A stretch of 6,477 nt of DNA from an uncultured Eubacteriales bacterium (GTDB lineage Bacteria; Bacillota; Clostridia; Oscillospirales; Acutalibacteraceae), in contig CAKSIU010000035.1 of the NCBI GenBank assembly GCA_934463265.1, positions 1 through 6,477 on the forward strand, in the 5' to 3' direction. A program made the translations under genes and the position numbers. The notes below the pieces were generated by a model. The model was not told the DNA's origin and did no database searches. It worked only from the letters and a program-made list of their open reading frames with translations. Of the stretch, positions 1-3,572 are shown one piece after another; positions within the stretch are counted from its first letter, which is position 1; every line of letters starts with the position of its first letter.

Positions 1-77
1 TTACGCTAAACTTATGTCCATTTAGCGAAGTTTACAGTTATATATTCCGCGCGAAGCGCGGTGAAAATTTTTTTTGA
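1..77. repeat. 77-nt inverted repeat, left copy (pairs with 1058-1134)
   Basis: Position p pairs with position 1135-p without mismatch from 1 to 77, and the match breaks at 78. The repeat therefore starts at the very first base of the window. It contains the CCGCGC-GAA-GCGCGG hairpin and part of a larger hairpin (CGCTAAA, 10-nt loop, TTTAGCG at 6-29), and it ends in GAAAATTTTTTTTGA. The exact 77-nt length, matched by the other end of the window, looks like a k-mer overlap from an assembly graph rather than a natural terminus. Confidence 0.95.
47..61. other. GCGAAGC-type mini-hairpin (left copy)
   Basis: CCGCGC and GCGCGG form a perfect 6-bp stem around a GAA triloop on the plus strand. The core GCGAAGC is known as an unusually stable DNA mini-hairpin. 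The second copy is at 1074-1088. In the phage circle the GAA loop lies on the same strand as the structural-gene mRNA sense, so it would be present in a virion strand of that polarity. Confidence 0.75.
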
Positions 78-111
78 AAATGGAGGGTTTTATCCCTCCA
101 TTTCTTTTTTT
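78..111 (+). terminator. Rho-independent terminator, probably bidirectional
   Basis: The plus strand has ATGGAGGG (80-87), a TTTTAT loop, then CCCTCCAT (94-101) followed by a T-rich run at 101-111 broken by one C. Flanking A and T bases extend the stem by two pairs. Read on the minus strand, the stem overlaps the stop codon of the 54-aa gene and is followed by TTTTC, so it can also end that operon. In an inverted arrangement of the module it would sit directly downstream of the rightward promoter near 6362. Confidence 0.7.
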
Positions 112-254
112 ATAAGTCCCTTAATGTATGACTGAGTGGGCTTTTTGGAGCTTAAAAATTCAATCATTTTTTCGTCTGTTGGATAAAATTCTAATTGAAT
201 TTTCTTGATTTTCTTATTATATTCTTTTTTTGCTTTCTTTTGTGCGTCAGTCAA
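90..254 (-). CDS. Small Lys-rich DNA-binding-like protein (RHH-like)
   Basis: This codes for 54 aa beginning MTDAQKKAKKEYNKK and ending QSYIKGLIKKEMEG. The pattern is a basic helix, a short strand-like IQLEFYPTD, and a helix ending in YIKGLIK. It resembles small Arc/ribbon-helix-helix-like proteins common on Gram-positive mobile elements, but I recognise no named gene. The TTG start at 254 is chosen because AGGTG lies six bases upstream. A GTG at 263 would give 57 aa, is preceded immediately by an in-frame TAG, and has no Shine-Dalgarno site of its own. The gene overlaps the end of the 70-aa gene, suggesting translational coupling. A copy-number or transcription regulator is plausible but not shown. 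Confidence 0.7.
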   Translation of the reverse strand: MTDAQKKAKKEYNKKIKKIQLEFYPTDEKMIEFLSSKKPTQSYIKGLIKKEMEG

Positions 255-459
255 TTTTTTCACCTACATACATTCTGTAATAATCTCTCAGTTCTGATGA
301 ATATTTTGCTCCGCTTATTGGTTCTCCGTCTTTATTGTAGATGATAACTTCTTCACCGCCTTGAAAGGTTCCGTTTTTTCTTGCCCATCTTAAAGCGTCC
401 TTATTTCTTTCTTCATATTCTTCATAATTAAAGTTGTTTCTTCTGATTATTTTGTTCAT
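247..459 (-). CDS. Hypothetical 70-aa protein
   Basis: The protein starts MNKIIRRNNFNYEEYEERN and contains ALRWARKNGTFQGGE followed by VIIYNKDGEPISGAKYS. It is soluble, highly charged, without signal peptide or membrane segment. I do not recognise a family. The ATG at 459 is chosen because AGGAG at 468-472 lies eight bases upstream; a GTG at 468 in the same frame overlaps that ribosome site and is unlikely. It is the first gene behind the strong promoter at 505-533 and is followed by the 54-aa gene with a small overlap, so the two form an operon. Its position next to the origin suggests a role in replication or immunity; this is inference. Confidence 0.75.
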   Translation of the reverse strand: MNKIIRRNNFNYEEYEERNKDALRWARKNGTFQGGEEVIIYNKDGEPISGAKYSSELRDYYRMYVGEKID

Positions 460-482
460 TTTAAGCACTCCTAAAAATATAT

Positions 483-500
483 TTGTAAGATTTCTTACAA
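483..500. promoter_or_regulatory. Operator-like palindrome in the leader of the 70-aa gene
   Basis: TTGTAAGA-TT-TCTTACAA is a perfect 8-bp inverted repeat with a 2-bp spacer. It begins about five bases downstream of the minus-strand -10 box, so it covers the likely transcription start. This placement is typical of a repressor site. No protein can be assigned with certainty; the 54-aa protein, the RHH protein or a host regulator could bind it. Confidence 0.65.
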
Positions 501-504
501 TTAT

Positions 505-533
505 ATTATACCCCTATGGGTATAAAAAGTCAA
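505..533 (-). promoter_or_regulatory. Consensus sigma-70/sigma-A promoter for the 70-aa/54-aa operon
   Basis: On the minus strand there is TTGACT (528-533), a 17-bp spacer and TATAAT (505-510). This is one mismatch from the full consensus with ideal spacing. Transcription would begin near position 498 and enter the gene at 459. Two palindromes overlap or abut the promoter (507-524 and 483-500), so it is probably strongly repressible. Confidence 0.85.
507..524. promoter_or_regulatory. Operator-like inverted repeat within the promoter
   Basis: TATACCC-CTAT-GGGTATA is a perfect 7-bp inverted repeat with a 4-bp centre. It covers most of the -10 box and much of the spacer of the minus-strand promoter, so a bound dimer would block RNA polymerase. 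The sequence differs from the palindrome at 483-500, so two different regulators may act here. Confidence 0.6.
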
Positions 534-568
534 GTGTTTTTTCAAAAAAAAATAAAAAAATTTGGGGG

Positions 569-588
569 TATGGGGGTCTACCCCCATA
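569..588. repeat. G/C-run hairpin upstream of the promoter
   Basis: TATGGGGG-TCTA-CCCCCATA forms a perfect 8-bp stem with a 4-nt loop. It is preceded by another GGGGGTA (564-570), so the G-run motif occurs twice. It lies about 36 bp upstream of the -35 box and next to the 19-bp tandem repeats. It may be a protein-binding site or a structural element of the origin; no flanking T-tract marks it as a terminator. Confidence 0.55.
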
Positions 589-599
589 TCGGCATTTTC

Positions 600-656
600 G
601 CCGCTGTCTGCTGGCTCTGCCGCCGTCTGCTGGCTCTGCCGCCGTCTGCTGGCTCT
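600..656. repeat. Three 19-bp GC-rich tandem repeats
   Basis: The unit GCCGCCGTCTGCTGGCTCT occurs three times in a row at 600-618, 619-637 and 638-656; the first copy has one substitution (GCCGCTG). A partial fourth copy may start at 657 (GCTGTCC). The repeats are far more GC-rich than their surroundings and sit about 55 bp from the putative origin hairpin. They could be initiator or host-protein binding sites. No gene can be supported over them. Confidence 0.85.
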
Positions 657-685
657 GCTGTCCGACCGCCTTTATTTAGCAAAAT

Positions 686-706
686 AGCACGCCTGTAAGG
701 CGTGCT
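686..706. terminator. Hairpin, possible terminator or origin element
   Basis: AGCACGCC-TGTAA-GGCGTGCT is a perfect 8-bp stem with a 5-nt loop. Read on the minus strand it is followed by ATTTTGC, a weak T-run, so it could end transcripts coming from the regulator gene before they reach the 70-aa gene. It is only six bases from the origin-like hairpin at 713-746 and may equally be part of that structure. Confidence 0.5.
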
Positions 707-712
707 GAATTT

Positions 713-746
713 CACCGTGCGCTGGGCTACGTCTATGCGCACGGTG
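713..746 (+). other. Putative double-strand origin: nick-site hairpin for Rep
   Basis: CACCGTGCGC (713-722) and GCGCACGGTG (737-746) form a perfect 10-bp stem around the 14-nt loop TGGGCTACGTCTAT. The loop contains CTACG; initiators of the pMV158 family nick within a hairpin loop at TACTACG/AC, so CTACG/TC at 727-733 is a reasonable nick site. Direct repeats begin immediately downstream (745-760), like the adjacent bind repeats of pMV158-type origins. The HUH protein at 5014-5556 is the matching initiator. The loop sequence matches on the plus strand only, which gives the polarity of replication. The exact nick position is inferred. Confidence 0.65.
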
Positions 747-922
747 TGTCAAATGTGTCAACCTTAAAATTCCGCTTTGTTATGCGGCTTTGCAGGTCGT
801 GAAAAGTGTTAAATTTTAGCGTATTAAAGTGTGTCAAGTGTGTCATTATGAAAATAATTCCTGTTAATTCTCCCCTTTTGGCACATTTAACACATTCCTA
901 CGATTTTGTGTCATTTGTGTCA
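745..922. repeat. TGTGTCA iterons in 9-bp-spaced pairs
   Basis: TGTGTCA occurs as three pairs, each with exactly 9-bp periodicity: 745-751/754-760, 830-836/839-845 and 907-913/916-922. A degenerate pair in the opposite orientation lies at 879-894 (TGTGTTA/TGTGCCA read on the minus strand). The first pair overlaps the right arm of the origin hairpin, and the last two lie inside the 3' end of the regulator gene, where they encode QMTQMTQ. These are probable binding sites for Rep or for the RHH protein. The 460-863 stretch holds these, the hairpins and the promoter, but no gene I can support. Confidence 0.8.
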
Positions 923-1061
923 TTTGTAATTCTTTAACAGCCTGTTCCATTATTATTCCTGCATAGTTGCTAACGCTTCGGTGCTCTCTTTCTGCATTAT
1001 CTTTTATTATATTATATATATCTTCATCTATATATATTTGAAGTTTCTTTTTGTCTGTCAA
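864..1061 (-). CDS. Ribbon-helix-helix (CopG/Arc-like) regulator
   Basis: The 65-aa protein shows the classic fold: a strand KKKLQIYI (residues 4-11), helix A from DEDIYNII to about residue 26, a turn, and helix B SVSNYAGIIMEQAVKEL (29-45). Such proteins are dimeric DNA-binding repressors; CopG of pMV158 pairs with a RepB initiator, as this one would with the Rep at 5014-5556. The start is TTG (1059-1061). In this copy the upstream sequence has no convincing ribosome site, only GGTGA about ten bases away across an A/T run. The second partial copy at 6412 has GGGAGGAG and a promoter. This copy is therefore probably displaced from its native 5' region. The C-terminus (residues 46-65) is extended and encoded across the iterons. 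Confidence 0.85.
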   Translation of the reverse strand: MTDKKKLQIYIDEDIYNIIKDNAEREHRSVSNYAGIIMEQAVKELQMTQMTQNRRNVLNVPKGEN

Positions 1062-1134
1062 AAAAAATTTTCACCGCGCTTCGCGCGGAATATATAACTG
1101 TAAACTTCGCTAAATGGACATAAGTTTAGCGTAA
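1058..1134. repeat. 77-nt inverted repeat, right copy (pairs with 1-77)
   Basis: This is the reverse complement of positions 1-77. The last 15 bases towards the regulator gene (TCAAAAAAAATTTTC, 1058-1072) are also matched at 6401-6415. It forms the junction between the 5' end of the regulator gene and the hairpin block, a junction probably produced by recombination or template switching at that 15-bp sequence. Confidence 0.9.
1074..1088. other. GCGAAGC-type mini-hairpin (copy beside the structural operon)
   Basis: A perfect 6-bp stem CCGCGC/GCGCGG encloses TTC on the plus strand and GAA on the minus strand. The minus strand is the mRNA sense of the structural genes and the likely virion strand, so the stable GCGAAGC form would be displayed in packaged DNA. 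It may serve as part of a packaging signal or complementary-strand origin. Confidence 0.7.
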
Positions 1135-1174
1135 GTTTGCAAAACTTTGCTAAACTTGTATTTAGCGACAGTTT
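1100..1174. repeat. Two adjacent large hairpins built from four AAACTTYGCTAAA motifs
   Basis: The first hairpin (1100-1140) pairs GTAAACTT-CGCTAAA with TTTAGCG-T-AAGTTTGC around a 10-nt loop, with one bulged T and one G-T pair. The second (1142-1174) pairs AAACT and GCTAAA with TTTAGC and AGTTT around CTTGTA, with a small internal loop. The motif AAACTTYGCTAAA thus occurs in alternating orientation: forward at 1102-1114 and 1142-1154, and as related inverted forms at 1125-1138 and 1161-1174. An additional TTTAGCGTA is at 815-823. The block lies in the only structural-side intergenic gap, where filamentous phages keep packaging signals and complementary-strand origins. A recombinase attachment site is an alternative. 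Confidence 0.7.
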
Positions 1175-1180
1175 ACAACA

Positions 1181-1399
1181 TCAATTATCATCATCACCCG
1201 CAGGCGCTTTTTTTTCGCGCCTTGCGGGTTCTTTTTCCGCAGTTAGGCAAACATAAAGAAAGTCACATATAACAGCAAGAACAAGGAATATCACGGAGAG
1301 AATAAGCAAACCACAGCCGAGAGAAAGACCGAGAAAAAACCAACTTGCTCTGTTAAGGCTCTTAACTTTACAGCCAAAATATTTTTTAATTATCTTCAT
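1181..1399 (-). CDS. Small membrane protein after Zot (assembly partner candidate)
   Basis: The 72-aa protein begins MKIIKKYFGCKVKSLNR, has one long hydrophobic stretch at about residues 20-48, then a basic segment (EPARREKK) and an acidic end (GDDDN). It is probably a single-span inner-membrane protein. It overlaps the end of the zot-like gene by 14 nt, so it is coupled to it and may assist virion assembly, as XI or VI proteins do in other filamentous phages; there is no sequence recognition behind that. The ATG at 1399 is chosen because GGGAG lies nine bases upstream; earlier in-frame ATGs at 1408 and 1405 sit too close to that site. The 3' end of the gene also carries a terminator-like hairpin for the opposite strand. 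Confidence 0.8.
   Translation of the reverse strand: MKIIKKYFGCKVKSLNRASWFFLGLSLGCGLLILSVIFLVLAVICDFLYVCLTAEKEPARREKKAPAGDDDN
1196..1236 (+). terminator. Plus-strand terminator embedded in the end of the 72-aa gene
   Basis: ACCCGCAGGCGC (1196-1207) pairs with GCGCCTTGCGGGT (1217-1229), with one bulged T, around a T8C loop; TTCTTTTT follows at 1229-1236. It would stop rightward transcription. The minus strand has no T-run after the stem. In the proposed circle the regulator, 70-aa and 54-aa genes read rightward towards this point, so it protects the structural operon from antisense transcription. Confidence 0.65.
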
Positions 1400-2123
1400 T
1401 TTCATCATCTCCCAAATAGCGTTTAATTGACTTCATAACATTATTTTGCTTCAAATCTTTAATATCACCAGCAACTTGCTTAAAGCTGATAGGCTCGCGG
1501 GCAGGAGCGGCGAAAGATTCAAAATACTTGAAATACCTCGGCATAAAGGAAATACGCCAAGAAAGAATATTATCAAATTTAAGATTATCCGCTATACGGC
1601 TATCACCATTTGCAGAAGCTTCAACGAGAGCAACACGGCGAGAAATTGGACGCGAAAGAGTGAACATATTCAAAAAAGATGTTTGCAGAATCATTCCGTC
1701 TGTAGTATCACGAATTTTTTTGTCAACATCGAAACTCTGAGAGTTCATAACAACCTTGCATTTATATTTTCTTTGGAGTTTGAAAAAATCACGAAGTCCC
1801 GAATCAAAAGTTTTGTAATTACGATTATCAAAAGAAATTCCGACTTCATCGAGATAGACAGCGGAGTTCGGTTCGGGAATAAATTTTGATAAATCTTGAC
1901 CGTCTATAATACGAACACCGGGAATAATACAATCCTGAATATCGGTATAGACTTTCCAACCGTGCTTCAAATCGCGCAACATCCATTTAACCATTAAGGT
2001 TGATTTTCCAGCACCCTTTTTACCAAAAATAAATATAAGCTTATAGGGATTAGCATAACGGCGAGAATATACAACAGTAAAGGACAAAAGACCAAGAAGA
2101 ACAAAAAATATAACAGCAAACAT
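1386..2123 (-). CDS. zot: Zot/pI-like phage assembly ATPase
   Basis: This 245-aa protein is the motor that drives extrusion of filamentous phage through the membrane. An N-terminal membrane anchor (about residues 2-19) is followed by Arg-Arg, then Walker A GKKGAGKST (34-42) and Walker B AVYLDEV (88-94). The rest of the ATPase core includes VVMNSQSF, like the sensor region of FtsK/HerA-type Zot proteins. The tail is acidic (GDDENEDN). Ff pI has a C-terminal membrane span and periplasmic domain; here the anchor is N-terminal and no external domain exists, which suits a monoderm host. The ATG at 2123 is chosen because it follows the terminator at 2135-2169 and has AGGTG five bases upstream. A longer in-frame start at 2189 would place the terminator inside the gene. 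The gene overlaps the 72-aa gene. Confidence 0.93.
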   Translation of the reverse strand: MFAVIFFVLLGLLSFTVVYSRRYANPYKLIFIFGKKGAGKSTLMVKWMLRDLKHGWKVYTDIQDCIIPGVRIIDGQDLSKFIPEPNSAVYLDEVGISFDNRNYKTFDSGLRDFFKLQRKYKCKVVMNSQSFDVDKKIRDTTDGMILQTSFLNMFTLSRPISRRVALVEASANGDSRIADNLKFDNILSWRISFMPRYFKYFESFAAPAREPISFKQVAGDIKDLKQNNVMKSIKRYLGDDENEDN

Positions 2124-2134
2124 AATAACACCTA

Positions 2135-2169
2135 CTAAAAATAGCCCCTGCCAGTGAGGGAGCAGGGGC
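2135..2169 (-). terminator. Terminator between the coat genes and zot
   Basis: On the minus strand GCCCCTGC (2169-2162) pairs with GCAGGGGC (2151-2144) around a 10-nt loop, and TATTTTTAG follows. It sits directly behind the second coat gene. Ff phages also have a terminator just after the major coat gene, giving many coat transcripts and few for the assembly ATPase; the same logic is likely here, with read-through to zot. Confidence 0.85.
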
Positions 2170-2215
2170 AAATATATGTAGCGGAGCAAGCGGCAGAGAA
2201 TGCGCCGTTACTATC

Positions 2216-2404
2216 TTAAAGATGAATAATACGAGAAATCAGACCGACACCAAGACCTACAAAGGCTGTGACGACAAAAATAAGAAGAAGCGGATTAGCT
2301 GTAATAGCAGTTACATACTGCCCAATCCAACCAACAGCGGCGGTAACAAGAGCAGTAATTTGAGTGATAAGTGCTTCCATAGCGGTGGGCGTTTCGGGAT
2401 TCAT
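2216..2404 (-). CDS. Major-coat-like protein, copy 2
   Basis: This 62-aa protein (MNPETPTAMEALITQI...) has an amphipathic N-terminal half, one transmembrane stretch and a short basic end (SRIIHL). Its last 23 residues nearly equal those of the neighbouring copy 1 (LLLIFV-TAFVGLGVGLI-RII-L), so the two are tandem paralogues. Size and layout match inovirus major capsid proteins. The start at 2404 is chosen because AAAGGAA lies 9-10 bases upstream. An in-frame ATG at 2413 is too close to that site, and one at 2380 lacks a site. Compared with copy 1 it has an extra N-terminal piece (about eight residues) and lacks two residues (KG) in the middle. It is followed by a strong terminator. Confidence 0.85.
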   Translation of the reverse strand: MNPETPTAMEALITQITALVTAAVGWIGQYVTAITANPLLLIFVVTAFVGLGVGLISRIIHL

Positions 2405-2439
2405 ACGAAACATTTCCTTTCATAATAATAAAATTAAAC

Positions 2440-2610
2440 TTAAAGACGAATAATGCGATTAATAAGACCAACGCCAAGACCAACAAACGCAGTAATTACG
2501 AAAATAAGCAAAAGTTCATTTCCCTTTGCGGTAATGGCAGTTACAAAAGAGGTAAGCCAAGTGATTGAACCAGTTACAAGGTCGCCAATAGCAGTAATAA
2601 TAGCAGCCAT
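2440..2610 (-). CDS. Major-coat-like protein, copy 1
   Basis: The 56-aa protein starts MAAIITAIGDLVTGSITW. It has an amphipathic N-terminal helix, then a hydrophobic span (about 34-51) and a basic C-terminus (NRIIRL) that would face the DNA in the virion. There is no clear cleavable signal peptide, so it probably inserts directly. ATG 2610 is chosen because AAAGGAG lies eight bases upstream, the best ribosome site among the structural genes; an in-frame start at 2628 would lie upstream of that site. It is the likelier principal coat protein, with copy 2 as a second or variant coat protein. Both lie immediately before the terminator, which fits high expression. Confidence 0.85.
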   Translation of the reverse strand: MAAIITAIGDLVTGSITWLTSFVTAITAKGNELLLIFVITAFVGLGVGLINRIIRL

Positions 2611-2624
2611 TAAAAACACTCCTT

Positions 2625-2768
2625 TCAACGAATTTTGGTAATCATAATAAACACCCTAACAGTAAGAATTAGGAATGCAAAACCAACGAAATAACAAATA
2701 GGCTCGGACATTAAAAAGGTGGGAAGATTATCCAAAAACCATAAGCAAAAAGATTTAACGGATTCCAA
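2625..2768 (-). CDS. Small membrane protein, minor-coat candidate (TTG start)
   Basis: The frame is open for 47 codons: (M)ESVKSFCLWFLDNLPTF followed by LMSEPICYFVGFAFLILTVRVFIMITKIR. There is one hydrophobic span (about 24-43) and a basic end, like inovirus tip proteins. The TTG at 2768 overlaps the end of the 194-aa gene by 14 nt and has GGGGGTG about six bases upstream. The alternative is the internal ATG at 2708, giving 28 aa without a good ribosome site. The region would otherwise be an unexplained 130-bp gap in a tightly packed operon. Small size makes it easy for gene callers to miss. Confidence 0.68.
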   Translation of the reverse strand: MESVKSFCLWFLDNLPTFLMSEPICYFVGFAFLILTVRVFIMITKIR

Positions 2769-3339
2769 TCAAAGCACCCCCAAGCCTAAACAAACAATAA
2801 ATAATAAGGCAAAGCATAGCAAAAGAGCAAATAAAAACATAATCGGGTTGAACTTCAATAGTATGTGAAACATACCCGTTATTGCTTGTATATGTATAAT
2901 CGGTTACAACAGTATCATAATTTCCAATAAGCCCAAGAATAACAGCTTTCAAGCCTGTAGTATTTTCAGGAGTTACAGGCGTAACAGAGTAAACATCAAC
3001 AGATTCCAAAACCATATCAGATGTATCTAAAGGATTAGATTCAGCAGAATCAGCAGGAGCAGAAGAATCAGCAGAATTTGAAGAATCAGAGCTATCAGAG
3101 GATATATAACTATCAAGGTCAGAGCGGATAGAATCAACATCATTACGGAGTTCATTATCTGCCGTATGCAAATCTTGAATCTGTTTAAGATAATAGTAAT
3201 TAAGTGTACCATTTTCGGAAGTGTAATCGTTAATACCATCTGAATCTAAATCAATGTAGGGAACATCATCAGCAAAGGAAGGAACAGCAAAAACAAAAGC
3301 CAAACAGCAAAAGAGAATAATACAAATTACACGTTTCAT
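2755..3339 (-). CDS. Secreted, membrane-anchored virion protein (pIII-like candidate)
   Basis: The 194-aa protein has a signal peptide (MKRVICIILFCCLAFVFAVPSFA, cleavage near residue 23), then DLDSDGINDY (30-39), a DxDxDGxxxD metal-loop-like motif. A coiled-coil-like segment (about 45-78), a Ser/Asp/Ala-rich low-complexity linker (about 79-101), a globular part and a C-terminal membrane anchor (about 166-190) follow. This layout of signal, exposed domain, flexible linker and C-terminal anchor is that of a filamentous-phage adsorption protein (pIII), although I see no sequence match. The start overlaps the stop of the 74-aa gene (ATGA), indicating translational coupling. The linker may let the tip reach through the thick cell wall. 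Confidence 0.8.
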   Translation of the reverse strand: MKRVICIILFCCLAFVFAVPSFADDVPYIDLDSDGINDYTSENGTLNYYYLKQIQDLHTADNELRNDVDSIRSDLDSYISSDSSDSSNSADSSAPADSAESNPLDTSDMVLESVDVYSVTPVTPENTTGLKAVILGLIGNYDTVVTDYTYTSNNGYVSHTIEVQPDYVFICSFAMLCLIIYCLFRLGGALIGIR

Positions 3340-3560
3340 TTTTTAACCCCCGAAGAAGAAACAGATTTAACGGAAGAATGAGATAAGCCCGGATTAACAG
3401 TAAGTAAACGAACAATAAAGGTTATACCAAGACCAGCAGAGCCGAGAAAAAGAAAAAACTGTGCAGGAGTAACATTAGTGCCGGGAATATACCAAGTCGT
3501 AAACAAAGACCATATTGAAGAAAAAAGGCATTGAACAATCAAAATCGCGTCAGAAGTCAC
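3336..3560 (-). CDS. Small membrane protein, minor structural candidate
   Basis: The 74-aa protein starts with GTG (MTSDAILIVQCLFSSIW). It has two hydrophobic stretches (about 5-22 and 33-54) separated by TWYIPGTNVTPAQ, then a Ser/Lys-rich hydrophilic tail (SSVKSVSSSGVKK). AAGGTGGTG five bases upstream supports the GTG start. It is preceded by two other tiny membrane proteins and followed, with a 4-nt overlap, by the secreted 194-aa protein. This fits minor virion or assembly proteins comparable in position to VI/VII/IX genes. The function is inferred from context only. Confidence 0.75.
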   Translation of the reverse strand: MTSDAILIVQCLFSSIWSLFTTWYIPGTNVTPAQFFLFLGSAGLGITFIVRLLTVNPGLSHSSVKSVSSSGVKK

Positions 3561-3572
3561 AATAACACCACC

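Noticed and set aside
1..77. Terminal inverted repeats of a transposon or a linear protein-primed genome.
   Set aside because: The two ends of the window do not match each other; each matches an internal site, and the identical 77-nt length indicates assembly overlap.
600..656. Short CRISPR-like array.
   Set aside because: The 19-bp units are directly adjacent without spacers and there are no cas genes.
434..698. Open frames on the plus strand across the GC-rich tandem repeats (about 60-80 codons).
   Set aside because: They lack a Shine-Dalgarno site, run antisense to the promoter and the 70-aa gene, and owe their length to the 19-bp repeats.
1100..1140. dif-like XerCD attachment site, since some inoviruses integrate at dif.
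   Set aside because: The arms (CGCTAAA/TTTAGCG) do not fit the 28-bp dif pattern, the centre is 10 bp, and half-site similarity to TTATGT is only partial; a hairpin role is better supported.
1446..1889. A 147-codon plus-strand open frame opposite zot.
   Set aside because: It is antisense to a gene with clear Walker motifs, has no ribosome site and no recognisable protein features.
2295..2486. A minus-strand frame in another phase overlapping both coat genes.
   Set aside because: It overlaps the coat frames that have good ribosome sites and paralogue conservation; its own product is Tyr/Cys/Ser-rich and unlike a coat protein.
3027..3239. A minus-strand frame rich in Leu/Ile inside the 194-aa gene.
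   Set aside because: It is the shifted reading of the Ser/Asp repeat region; the hydrophobicity follows from codon composition, not selection.
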